From: Mucilaginibacter straminoryzae
Lineage (GTDB): Bacteria; Bacteroidota; Bacteroidia; Sphingobacteriales; Sphingobacteriaceae
Assembly (NCBI RefSeq): GCF_022953055.1
Contig: NZ_JALJEJ010000002.1
Span: 372,001 to 436,000 of the forward strand
Length of the DNA: 64,000 nucleotides
Reading direction: 5' to 3'
In this document: piece after piece, positions 50,145-58,031 of the stretch
How positions within the stretch are numbered: the stretch's first letter is position 1
How the letters are laid out: each line of letters starts with the position of its first letter
The notes under the pieces: generated by a model
Database searches by the model: none
The model's input: the letters and a program-made list of their open reading frames with translations, nothing else
Told to the model about the DNA's origin: nothing
Made by a program: the position numbers and the translations under genes

Positions 50145-50270
50145 TCTGCTTATCTTAACTGATAACACGATATCTTACATTATGATTTTCTTTTTAAATA
50201 ATTAAGCGGGATTTCTTCCATTAACAAGTCTGAGTAATGAACAATTAAGCGCTATATTTTTAGAACTTTT

Positions 50271-50298
50271 TGTAAGGTTTGAATGGCTGTTCCGACTA
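50271..50298 (+). promoter_or_regulatory. Putative ECF-dependent promoter of the sigma operon
   Basis: TGTAAGGTTT (50271-50280) followed at 12 bases by CGACTA (50293-50298), 57 bp upstream of the sigma gene. The same TGTAAGGTTT occurs at 51231 before the next gene set. ECF sigma factors often autoregulate; the -10 part is less certain than the shared -35. Confidence 0.5.
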
Positions 50299-50354
50299 AA
50301 AGACTCGACGAATAGATATCGTCTTAATATTGTATCAACTAATTCAATTAAATA

Positions 50355-50936
50355 ATGAATTTGGAGACTAAAGAACTTACTGTTGATCCGCGCCAATGGG
50401 TAAGCAAATACGCCGATTATCTTTACAATTATGCATTAACACGCCTGAATGATGAAGACATAGCACGTGATCTGGTACAGGATACTTTCCTTGCAGCGTT
50501 AGAAAAGATACAAAGTTTTAAGGGCGAGAGCAGCGAGCGGACATGGCTTACCGCAATACTAAAATATAAAGTGATCGATATCTATCGAAAGAAATCAGCT
50601 ACGATTTTGTTGAAGCCTGACGTTACCCAGGCAGAAAAAGAACAGGACAACTTTTTTAACACCGAGGATGGACATTGGAACGCCGAGCACCGCCCAATCC
50701 TGCTTGGTGTAGAAGATAATGACCCTTTACATAATAAAGAACTTGCGCATATACTTCAATTATGCATGCATAAACTACCTGCGCTATGGCTATCCGTATT
50801 TACGATGAAACATGTGGACGGCGAGAACACAGAAATGATATGCACATCGCTCAAACTATCCACATCTAATTACTGGGTGATTATCCATCGTGCAAAGCTG
50901 AACTTACGGGCATGCCTTCAAAGAAACTGGAGTTAA
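50355..50936 (+). CDS. RNA polymerase ECF-type sigma factor
   Basis: A 193-residue sigma-70 family protein. Region 2 covers about residues 20-85 (YADYLYNYALTRL, DIARDLVQDTFLAALEKIQS, SERTWLTAILKYKVIDIYRK). Region 4 covers about 135-190 (LWLSVFTMKHVDGENTEMIC, STSNYWVIIHRAKLNLRACL). No region 1 or 3 is present, as in ECF sigma factors. The overlong linker between regions (about 90-135) contains acidic residues. It is followed within 10 bp by a small zinc-binding-type anti-sigma candidate. The shared TGTAAGGTTT elements suggest it transcribes itself and the downstream small-protein/peroxiredoxin genes. Confidence 0.94.
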   Translation: MNLETKELTVDPRQWVSKYADYLYNYALTRLNDEDIARDLVQDTFLAALEKIQSFKGESSERTWLTAILKYKVIDIYRKKSATILLKPDVTQAEKEQDNFFNTEDGHWNAEHRPILLGVEDNDPLHNKELAHILQLCMHKLPALWLSVFTMKHVDGENTEMICTSLKLSTSNYWVIIHRAKLNLRACLQRNWS

Positions 50937-50946
50937 AATTTTGAAC

Positions 50947-51219
50947 ATGGGAGAACTTAAAAAAATAGCCTATAACTGTAAAAAGGCCACGCTACTGATC
51001 GAGAAAAAACAGATCACATTGCTTACCCTGCGCGAGAAGTTAGAACTAAAGATACATCTTGCAGGCTGCTCTGTATGCCGGACTTTTGAGAAACAGAGTA
51101 TCATGATAAACGAATTGGTAAAAAAGCTATTTGATGAAGCCAATCAGAAAGAACTTCACCTCGACAACGATTATAAAACAGCGTTGCAACAGGAAATAGA
51201 AACAAGGCTAAATAATTAA
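50947..51219 (+). CDS. Small anti-sigma factor (zinc-finger type) candidate
   Basis: A 90-residue soluble protein; ATG 50947 is preferred over an upstream TTG. The motif HLAGCSVCRTFEKQ (HxxxCxxC, near residue 36) is that of ZAS anti-sigma factors, in which zinc coordination changes with redox state or metal. There is no membrane segment, so it would sense cytoplasmic signals. It directly follows the sigma gene with a 10-bp gap, as typical of ECF/anti-sigma pairs. The remainder is helical and charged. Confidence 0.72.
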   Translation: MGELKKIAYNCKKATLLIEKKQITLLTLREKLELKIHLAGCSVCRTFEKQSIMINELVKKLFDEANQKELHLDNDYKTALQQEIETRLNN

Positions 51220-51230
51220 TTTATTTTTCT

Positions 51231-51255
51231 TGTAAGGTTTCAGGGCGGTTAACTA
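51231..51255 (+). promoter_or_regulatory. Second TGTAAGGTTT promoter element
   Basis: TGTAAGGTTT at 51231-51240 is identical to the element at 50271-50280 and lies 59 bp upstream of the small secreted protein gene. A weaker -10-like AACTAC follows. This suggests a second promoter of the same ECF sigma factor. Confidence 0.45.
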
Positions 51256-51298
51256 CAAATGAGGAAATAGATTCTTAATAATTCTAAAAACACAAAAA

Positions 51299-51517
51299 AT
51301 GAAAAACCTGAAATCAATTTTATCAATTGCAGTTTTAGCAACTACTCTTTTTGTTACAGCGCAAACAAAAGCCGAAACAACTGTACCGGACACTTCTAAA
51401 ATGTCTAAAATGGACCATAAAATGAGCAAGAAATCAAAGATGGACCATAAGACAGGAAAGAAAGATAAAATGTCTGATAACAAAATGGATAAAAAAGCAG
51501 GCGAAAGTAAAATGTAA
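51299..51517 (+). CDS. Secreted Met/Lys/His-rich small protein
   Basis: A 72-residue exported protein with signal peptide ending near VTAQTKAE. The mature part is almost entirely Lys, Met, Asp, His and Ser in repeats such as KMDHKMSKKSKMDHKTGKKD. It has no cysteine and low complexity. Met- and His-containing MDHK motifs could bind copper(I) or other soft metals, but the charge pattern could equally serve an unstructured chaperone-like role. It is transcribed behind the second sigma-type element and before the peroxiredoxin-like gene. No family name is known to me. Confidence 0.7.
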   Translation: MKNLKSILSIAVLATTLFVTAQTKAETTVPDTSKMSKMDHKMSKKSKMDHKTGKKDKMSDNKMDKKAGESKM

Positions 51518-51560
51518 CACAATAGAGGCCTGGTTAAAACCGGGCCGCTATTATTAGTCA

Positions 51561-52289
51561 ATGAAGCTTACAATTAAAACCTCCCCAATGACCAATTTCT
51601 CTACTCCCGGCGACGGCATAAAAAAAGCTACGCTTGCCCTATCCATATTATCGATATTCTGCCTGGCGGCTTTTGGTGCTCTTAAAGACAAGGACAAAAA
51701 TACTTTACGAACCAAGCAAGCAGATACGGCTATTCCGGCTAAACCAACGGACATCAGTCCTTTACTTATTGGTGAATCTGTGCCGCAATTAACCTTACCA
51801 GATGCTAACGGAAACGCAGTGAACCTGAATCAAAAGATAACAGAAAAACCTACAATTTTAATTTTCTACCGCGGCGGCTGGTGCCCTTTCTGCAATAAAC
51901 AACTGGCCGGTATTCAAAGTATTGAAAGTGACTTACGAAAAATGGGCTATCAGATTTTAGCAATTAGTACGGATAGTCCGGAAAATCTGAGTAAAAGCAG
52001 GGACAAGCATCAGCTAACTTATACGCTGTTGTCTGATAGCGAGCTTTCTGCCGCGAAGCAGTTCGGTATCGCATTTGTTGCACCAAAAGCCTACGACCAA
52101 ATATTAACAGAAGGCTCAAACGGAAAAAATGCTGCACATCTTCTTCCGGTACCATCAGTTTTCATTTTAGACAGACAGGGAATAATTCAATTTGAATATA
52201 TTAACCCTGATTTTAAACAGAGAATAAGCCCTGATTTATTAACCGCAGTTGCTACAACACTTTTAAAAGACGTGAAGGCTAAAAGGTAA
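51561..52289 (+). CDS. Membrane-anchored AhpC/TSA-type peroxiredoxin-like protein
   Basis: A 242-residue protein with a membrane/signal segment (about residues 22-40, TLALSILSIFCLAAFGAL). The mature thioredoxin-fold redoxin domain has LIGESVPQLTLPDANGNAVN near residue 70, FYRGGWCPFCNKQLAG (Cys108, Cys111) and ILAISTDSPENLSKSRDKH. The CPFC arrangement with GGW before it is typical of AhpC/TSA-2 family proteins. They reduce peroxides or act as thiol oxidoreductases in the periplasm. It is 43 bp after the small protein, so probably one transcript under the ECF sigma factor. Oxidative or metal stress is the inferred trigger. Confidence 0.87.
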   Translation: MKLTIKTSPMTNFSTPGDGIKKATLALSILSIFCLAAFGALKDKDKNTLRTKQADTAIPAKPTDISPLLIGESVPQLTLPDANGNAVNLNQKITEKPTILIFYRGGWCPFCNKQLAGIQSIESDLRKMGYQILAISTDSPENLSKSRDKHQLTYTLLSDSELSAAKQFGIAFVAPKAYDQILTEGSNGKNAAHLLPVPSVFILDRQGIIQFEYINPDFKQRISPDLLTAVATTLLKDVKAKR

Positions 52290-52328
52290 TTTTCAGCAGA
52301 CTGCCAGGTATTTTAATTCTTGCTTTTA

Positions 52329-54275
52329 TCAGTTCACACCTTCGGTGGTCATTACCACTCTTTTAATGGTACCGTCGGGATTATATTGCAGGCGGTCAAC
52401 GCAAACAGAGCGGCTATAGCTGCCGCCATTGGTTTGGATACCGCCGTTATGGTAAATAAAATACCAATCGCCTTTAAACTGCACAATGGCCTGGTGGTTG
52501 GTGTTGCTATTCCCTGCAATTTCATTGATAATGCCTTTATACTCGTAAGGGCCGTCGATGTGGTCGCTCATAGAGTAAACGATCTTCTCGGGAAACCCGG
52601 ACGCGTATGAAAGATAATATTTCCCATTGCGGATATGTATCCATGGTGCTTCGGTATAATCAAGCGTACCTACATTAATCTGCTTAACCGGCCCGTCAAG
52701 CTCGATCATATTTGGCTTCAGTTTAGCGCAGTAGCACTGGCCGTTGCCCCAGAACAACCAGGCCTGTCCATCAGTATCGATAATCACCGTCGGATCTATA
52801 CAGGCCCATGAATGCGTTGATGCAAAACAGTCTTTATTGGTTAGCAGTGGTTTTCCTAACGCATCACGGTAGGGGCCTTCCGGCCGGTCGGCCACGCCCA
52901 CGCCGATGCCCGTCCAGTTGGTGCTAATGTACCAGTAATACTTGCCGTTCCGTTCTATCACCTGCCCGGCAAACGCGTCGCCGCTTTTGGCCCATGTAAA
53001 ATCGCTCACCTTCATAGGTGTTACGTATTCTGTCCAGTGCTTTAAATCCGTGGTAGAATAAACGTTCCAGTCTTTCATACGATAGTTCGTTTGCCCGCCC
53101 GCCACATCATGGCCGGTAAACATCCATAGGGTATCGCCTTTTACCAGCGTCGCCGGGTCTGCGGTAAACTCGTGCTGAATCACCGGGTTCCCTTTAGAAA
53201 CGAAAGTATAACGGTCGGCCGCCGAAGTTGGCTTCAACAGTTGTTCTGGCACGCCACCCCATTTTGCCTGTAGCAGCCGGGCTTCGTCCCTGGTAATACT
53301 GATCACGCTTCCATGGCGTGGATTAAAATTCTTGGCGAATTTTTCCGGTTCTGTAGTAAAATTATACAAGTCTTTACTCCGCTGGAACTCGTAACGGCGA
53401 CTGGTGTACAAATCATACATCAGGATGTAATCGTCCGAGTTATTTAGTTTGAATACGCTGGAACCTTCTACGCCGGTATGCTTGCTCGAATAAGCGTCAA
53501 GGTATTTAAACTCTTCTTTCCACGGCCCCTGCAGGCTACGGCTGGTGGCCTGCTGAATACCGTTCTGAATCTCTTTACCGGAACTATCTTTCGTATTTCC
53601 TTTATAAAAGAAGTGGTAAACGCCATCTTTATAAACAATATCGCCATCAATAGCGCCGTACTTGCTGCTGAACATCAGCTTGGGTTCGCTAATGAAACCG
53701 GTAAAATCCTTATTGGCATATGCCGCATAAAAATCGAGCTTCTCACTGTCTTTAAACCGGATGGTAAAATAAACCAGGTACTTTTTCGCTTTAGGATCAT
53801 AGATAGTTTGCGGCGCCCACACCCACTTCACATTACCAAACTTTTTGGGGTAGAGTTTGGTCAAATCGATCACACTATGGCTCCAATCGGTTAGGTTATC
53901 CGAACGCATCAGGATGATGCCAGGATTACTGTCCCAACCATCTTTAATGGTATACATGTCGGTAGCCGTCATGTAGTACGATTTATTATCTGCTCCGCGA
54001 AGAATATGCGGATCGCGGATACCACCCGTTCCGGATATTTCTGCTGAAGGGATAATCGGTTTGTTATTATTCAGGGCTACCCAATTAACGGCATCCTCGC
54101 TGACAGCAAACCGTAACTGTTCCTGCTGATTAATATCACCAGACCCCTCAAAATAGGCGAACAGGTATCCCGCGAAGTCTTTGAATTTGGTTGATTGAGC
54201 AAAGTTTTGTTGAGCAAACAGAAGTGGCAGAACAAGTGCAAGAATAAAGGCAATCCTTTTTAATTTATTATTCAT
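52329..54275 (-). CDS. Two-domain GH43 family glycoside hydrolase
   Basis: A 648-residue exported protein with signal peptide ending FAQQNFAQ and two GH43-like propellers. The first (about 35-330) carries GTGGIRDPHILRG, KYGAIDGDIVYKDGVYHFFY and KHTGVEGSSVFKLN. The second (about 370-640) carries QHEFTADPATLVKGDTLWMF, WACIDPTVIIDTDGQAWLFW and TLDYTEAPWIHIRNGKYYLS. Both keep the Asp/Asp/Glu set, so both could be active. Tandem GH43 domains often split activities such as arabinofuranosidase and xylosidase. It is the last gene of the second minus-strand cluster, 159 bp after the enolase-superfamily gene. Confidence 0.92.
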   Translation of the reverse strand: MNNKLKRIAFILALVLPLLFAQQNFAQSTKFKDFAGYLFAYFEGSGDINQQEQLRFAVSEDAVNWVALNNNKPIIPSAEISGTGGIRDPHILRGADNKSYYMTATDMYTIKDGWDSNPGIILMRSDNLTDWSHSVIDLTKLYPKKFGNVKWVWAPQTIYDPKAKKYLVYFTIRFKDSEKLDFYAAYANKDFTGFISEPKLMFSSKYGAIDGDIVYKDGVYHFFYKGNTKDSSGKEIQNGIQQATSRSLQGPWKEEFKYLDAYSSKHTGVEGSSVFKLNNSDDYILMYDLYTSRRYEFQRSKDLYNFTTEPEKFAKNFNPRHGSVISITRDEARLLQAKWGGVPEQLLKPTSAADRYTFVSKGNPVIQHEFTADPATLVKGDTLWMFTGHDVAGGQTNYRMKDWNVYSTTDLKHWTEYVTPMKVSDFTWAKSGDAFAGQVIERNGKYYWYISTNWTGIGVGVADRPEGPYRDALGKPLLTNKDCFASTHSWACIDPTVIIDTDGQAWLFWGNGQCYCAKLKPNMIELDGPVKQINVGTLDYTEAPWIHIRNGKYYLSYASGFPEKIVYSMSDHIDGPYEYKGIINEIAGNSNTNHQAIVQFKGDWYFIYHNGGIQTNGGSYSRSVCVDRLQYNPDGTIKRVVMTTEGVN

Positions 54276-54434
54276 CGGAACAGTAGGTAATAATGGTCAT
54301 CGCTCTTCCGGCCTGGCAAACTATTCTGAGTTTGCAGACAGCAGATAGATTTGCAAAAGATACTACTATTCGGCGAATTTTTGGATTGGGAAAGACTAGT
54401 TCTGTTTCATTTTGTTAGCTAAGACTGAACTTTG

Positions 54435-55511
54435 TTAAATTTCGTTCAGCACATTGTCTTTAAAAGAGAAGCCCCATCCCGGGCGATCATGTGGCGTAGC
54501 CATGCCATTGACAATTGTTAGCGGATGGTCGATCAGCGGATCAATCCAGTCGAAGGACTCCGCCCCGGCGCCATTGGGTATGGTGCAGAGTAACGGAATG
54601 TCATAATCTTTATAATAATGTGGCAGCACAGGGATGTTGTATGCGGCTGCAAGGGCAGCGCTGTCGCGCCAGGCCTCTACCCCACCCAAGCGCAAAATAT
54701 CAGGCTGCCAAATGTCAATCGCATTACGGCTCAGTAATTCCCTTAATGGTAAAGTCGAATATTCTCTTTCGCCCATCGCCAGCGAAATTCCGGCCTGGTT
54801 ACGCAGCAACTGGTAACCCTGAAAATCGGTATGGTTTATCGGTTCTTCAAACCACTGAATGTTCAGCATCCGCGCTTCCCGGGCTAATGCCAATGCCGAA
54901 GGCACATCCATCCCCTGGTTAGCATCCATCATAATACCGATGCCTTTACCTACAGCTTCCCTTACCAGCTTCAATCGCTCCAGGTCTTCTTTCCAGTCGG
55001 GTTTACCTACTTTTATTTTTACCGCTTTAAAGCCCCTCGACTTATAACCACTTACCTCTGCAATCAGGTCATCAATGCTGTAGGAAAGCCATCCGCCACT
55101 GCCGTAGATCGGCACCTGCCTGCGTGATGAACCCAGTATTTTCCACACCGGCTGACCTAATGTTTTTGCCCAGGCATCCCACATGGCAATGTTGCAAGCC
55201 GCCTGCGCCCAGCGGTTAATCCCTTCAAGGCCGAAATATTCATTCGCGTGATCCAGCTTTTTAAAAACGGCTACGGTATCGTGTACTTCTTCGCCGATGA
55301 TTTGCTCGCCCAGGTCTTTCAATGCCCCGGCAATTGCATGCGGGCTGTATTGAAAGCTGAGCAGGTAAGATTCACCGATAACGCCGCTTTCCAGTTGCAA
55401 CCGCAAAACAATAAAAGATATCTCCGTAAGCGTATGGGTGGCATCAGCAATTGGTTGATTCAACGTGGCTTTTGCGGTGTAGACAGCGTAACTTTTTATT
55501 CGGTGAGACAT
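54435..55511 (-). CDS. Enolase-superfamily (mandelate racemase/MLE) sugar-acid dehydratase-like enzyme
   Basis: A 358-residue enzyme. The base motif KAVKIKVGKPDWKED (KxK, near residue 165) is followed by metal ligands Asp in IMMDANQGMD near 193, Glu in QWFEEPINH near 219 and Glu in LAMGEREYS near 245. DIWQPDILRLGGV and VLPHYYKDYDIP supply the probable acid His. The pattern fits the mandelate racemase subgroup, which abstracts a proton alpha to a carboxylate, commonly dehydrating aldonic or uronic acids. It lies between the GH43 and cysteine desulfurase genes. The acid sugar acted on is not determinable. Confidence 0.9.
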   Translation of the reverse strand: MSHRIKSYAVYTAKATLNQPIADATHTLTEISFIVLRLQLESGVIGESYLLSFQYSPHAIAGALKDLGEQIIGEEVHDTVAVFKKLDHANEYFGLEGINRWAQAACNIAMWDAWAKTLGQPVWKILGSSRRQVPIYGSGGWLSYSIDDLIAEVSGYKSRGFKAVKIKVGKPDWKEDLERLKLVREAVGKGIGIMMDANQGMDVPSALALAREARMLNIQWFEEPINHTDFQGYQLLRNQAGISLAMGEREYSTLPLRELLSRNAIDIWQPDILRLGGVEAWRDSAALAAAYNIPVLPHYYKDYDIPLLCTIPNGAGAESFDWIDPLIDHPLTIVNGMATPHDRPGWGFSFKDNVLNEI

Positions 55512-55675
55512 GGCGGTACTTCAGCTTAAATTGGTCATTAAACAGGGTTTCCTGGTTAAAGGCCAAATCTACAGGGCGTACATTGCCTCGCTTTACACTA
55601 TCTTATCCGGATTTTGTACCATCTTCTCATCCTGCAACTGCCGCCTTCAGAGATATTCCCTTTTGAGCGATACTT

Positions 55676-56806
55676 TCACGCCGCAATCTCCTGGTATAGA
55701 GCTATTAAGGTTTCAACCAAATAATCAATCTCTGTTAGGGTATTGTACTTACTGAAGGAGAACCGGATGTGCTCGCGCGAAGGATCTGCCTTCAACGCCG
55801 TCAGTACATGCGAGCGGTAACCCGTAGAACAGGCGCTGCCGCCAGATGCTGCTATCCCCTCCTCATCCAGGTGGCCGAGCAAACTTACACCTGAAGCAGG
55901 CAGACTGACGTTTAATACCGTGTAAAGACTGCGATCAAGCAAACCAGAATTACCATTAAAGCTGACATCCGGAAAAAGCTGAGTAAGTTGTCCGATCAAG
56001 CTTTCTTTAATTTTTACGACGTGTTGCTGATGTTCATCCAGGTGACAACACGCTATTTCCAGGGCTTTAGCCAACCCGATGATCCCGTGTATATTTTCTG
56101 TACCGGCACGTAAGCTACGTTCCTGACCGCCGCCCTGTAACAGCCTGGCTTGTTTAATACCTTTGCGGCAGAAAAGAAAACCGACACCTTTTGGCCCGTG
56201 AAACTTGTGGGCTGAAGCCGCCAGGAAATCGACATTCAGTTTTTGCAGATCGAAGCGGTAATGCCCCATTGTCTGCACCGTATCTGAGTGAAACAAAGCG
56301 CTGTAAGTTTTGCATAGCTTACCGATCTGCTCGATATCGTTCAGGTTACCTACTTCGTTATTGGCATGCATCACAGATACCAGCGTTGGCTTTTCTTCAG
56401 CCAATAAGTGTTCAAGATGATCGAGGTCTAAATTTCCGCGTTCGTCGTGGCGGATATATTCCAGTTCTATGCTGCCTTTTTTTTGCTGCTCCTGCAAGGT
56501 ATGCAGTACGGCATGGTGCTCGAACGGGGTGGTAATTACGCGCTTAACGCCGTTTTCGTAAATGGCAGAAATAATAGCGGTATTATCGGCCTCGGTACCA
56601 CCAGAGGTAAAAATAATTTCTTCGGGCGATGCATTTAAATGCGCTGCAATAGTACGGCGGGCTTCTTCTATCGCGGCGCGGGCAGCACGACCGTGCGCAT
56701 GATGCGATGACGGGTTACCATAATACTCCAGCAAATAGGGAGTCATGGCAGCAAATACTTCTTTGTCGAGCGGGGTGGTAGCGGCGTTGTCCAGATATAC
56801 TTTCAT
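55676..56806 (-). CDS. Cysteine desulfurase (NifS/IscS class V aminotransferase)
   Basis: A 376-residue PLP enzyme. The start MKVYLDNAATTPLDKEV, the Schiff-base Lys in LAASAHKFHGPKGVGFLF near residue 200, and the active Cys in EGIAASGGSACSTGYRSHV near 323 are all present. NNEVGNLNDIEQIGK and HSDTVQTMG complete the signature. The Cys-loop type (SACS followed by G) resembles group I desulfurases. It provides sulfur for Fe-S clusters or tRNA thiolation. No scaffold genes are adjacent, so it is not a standard isc operon; the location inside a glycan cluster is probably incidental. Confidence 0.94.
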   Translation of the reverse strand: MKVYLDNAATTPLDKEVFAAMTPYLLEYYGNPSSHHAHGRAARAAIEEARRTIAAHLNASPEEIIFTSGGTEADNTAIISAIYENGVKRVITTPFEHHAVLHTLQEQQKKGSIELEYIRHDERGNLDLDHLEHLLAEEKPTLVSVMHANNEVGNLNDIEQIGKLCKTYSALFHSDTVQTMGHYRFDLQKLNVDFLAASAHKFHGPKGVGFLFCRKGIKQARLLQGGGQERSLRAGTENIHGIIGLAKALEIACCHLDEHQQHVVKIKESLIGQLTQLFPDVSFNGNSGLLDRSLYTVLNVSLPASGVSLLGHLDEEGIAASGGSACSTGYRSHVLTALKADPSREHIRFSFSKYNTLTEIDYLVETLIALYQEIAA

Positions 56807-57159
56807 CGTTTTTGGTTTTTATCTTTTCAACCTATCCAGAAAGCATTGGTATATGCCTAACAAATTTGGGTAAACTTGTTATCTTATCTTTCTCCTATAA
56901 AATCAGGAGCAGGAATTAGCACCTTTTATTAACTGCGTTAATACAGGTTGCTAAGACGTCATCGGGCCTTTCCCTCAGTCTTTCTGGATAAGTATAAAAA
57001 GAACGTTTAACAAACAGCAGCAAATATAAAAATAGTCTACAAAATTAATAGATTTTTTTTAAAAAAAATTATCGCGCTCAAATCAATACCATGAGCCTTA
57101 ATAAAAAAGGGCCGGCGTTTGTAACGCCAGCCCTGCTATCAAAGATTAAAATGTGCTGT
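56807..57159. other. Intergenic region without a gene
   Basis: The 353-bp gap between the cysteine desulfurase start and the EEP gene stop holds the terminator at 57103-57133 and a nearly pure T-then-A tract (about 57052-57069). No coding frame is convincing. It must contain the desulfurase promoter. Confidence 0.6.
57103..57133 (-). terminator. Intrinsic terminator of the PUL 2 SusCD-EEP transcript
   Basis: GGGCCGGCGTT (57109-57119) and AACGCCAGCCC (57123-57133) pair with one mismatch around TGT. On the minus strand the stem is followed by a six-T run, 26 bp after the EEP-family stop. This ends the transcript before the cysteine desulfurase gene. Confidence 0.8.
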
Positions 57160-58002
57160 TTACTTAAACTTTACGAGCGACAATACCGGGAAATGGTCTG
57201 ACGGGTATTTACCATGATAGCTATCCGAAAGTACGCCCCATTTTTCTGCTGTAAACTGGCTGCTGATAAAGATATGATCGATGATGCCTGTCTCTTTTAG
57301 CGAACGTCCGAATGAATTGAAAGACGGATTGTTTTCGTACCGGAAACCGGAAACGTTATAGGTATCCTTCAACACCTGTGAATTTGCAATCAGCTGATAA
57401 GGCACACTGCTGTGATCGCCGTTAAAATCTCCGGTCAGGATAACAGGGTTGTCACCGGCAATGGTTTTTATCTTAGCCAGGATCAGTTTCGAGCTTTCTT
57501 CGCGGGCTACTTTTCCCTGGTGATCGAAGTGCGCGTTGAACACGTAGAACTTCTTGCTGCTTTTTACATCCTGCAGGTAAACCCATGAGCAGATACGGTT
57601 ACAGCAAGTAGCATCCCAACCTAATGATGGTTTATCTGGTGTTTGCGACAACCAGAAGTCGCCTTTGGCCAACAGTTTAAATTTATCTTTTTTATAAAAG
57701 ATAGCAGAATGCTCGCCGCCGTCTATACCGTCGTTACGGCCAACACCATAACGGTTATATTCAGGCAAGGCTTTGCTGATGTCGTCCAGCTGGTTTTTAA
57801 GCCCTTCCTGCGTACCCAGGATATCGAAATCATGGAATTTGATGAGCGAAGCAACAACCGGCGCGCGGTTCACCCAAAGGTTCCCGCTATCTGCAGGGTT
57901 ATCAAAACGCAAATTAAACGTACCTACAACCAGGCTTTGTGCTTTTACTGAAATGGCCGACCATACCAGCAGTATGGCCAAAAAGTGCTTATACATTTTC
58001 AT
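57160..58002 (-). CDS. Endonuclease/exonuclease/phosphatase (EEP) family hydrolase, secreted
   Basis: A 280-residue exported enzyme with signal peptide ending SVKAQ. EEP motifs are VGTFNLRFDNP near residue 28, GTQEGLKNQLDDIS near 63, YVFNAHFDHQGKVAREES near 155, ILTGDFNGDHSS near 190 and IIDHIFIS plus YPSDHFPVLS near the end. These supply the metal-binding Glu and the Asp/His pair. Family members cleave phosphodiesters or phosphate esters, such as sphingomyelin or nucleic acids. It lies about 20 bp after the SusD gene, suggesting that the substrate may carry a phosphate or phosphodiester group (inference). Confidence 0.9.
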   Translation of the reverse strand: MKMYKHFLAILLVWSAISVKAQSLVVGTFNLRFDNPADSGNLWVNRAPVVASLIKFHDFDILGTQEGLKNQLDDISKALPEYNRYGVGRNDGIDGGEHSAIFYKKDKFKLLAKGDFWLSQTPDKPSLGWDATCCNRICSWVYLQDVKSSKKFYVFNAHFDHQGKVAREESSKLILAKIKTIAGDNPVILTGDFNGDHSSVPYQLIANSQVLKDTYNVSGFRYENNPSFNSFGRSLKETGIIDHIFISSQFTAEKWGVLSDSYHGKYPSDHFPVLSLVKFK

Positions 58003-58031
58003 GAGTAAATAGAATTATTTACCAGGATGAA

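Noticed and set aside
55510..55755. Plus-strand ORF between enolase-superfamily and desulfurase genes
   Set aside because: Overlaps the 3' end of the desulfurase gene antisense and has no recognisable features.
57052..57069. T8-A8 tract as a functional site
   Set aside because: Homopolymer palindrome of low information; it could be an UP-like element but nothing supports this.
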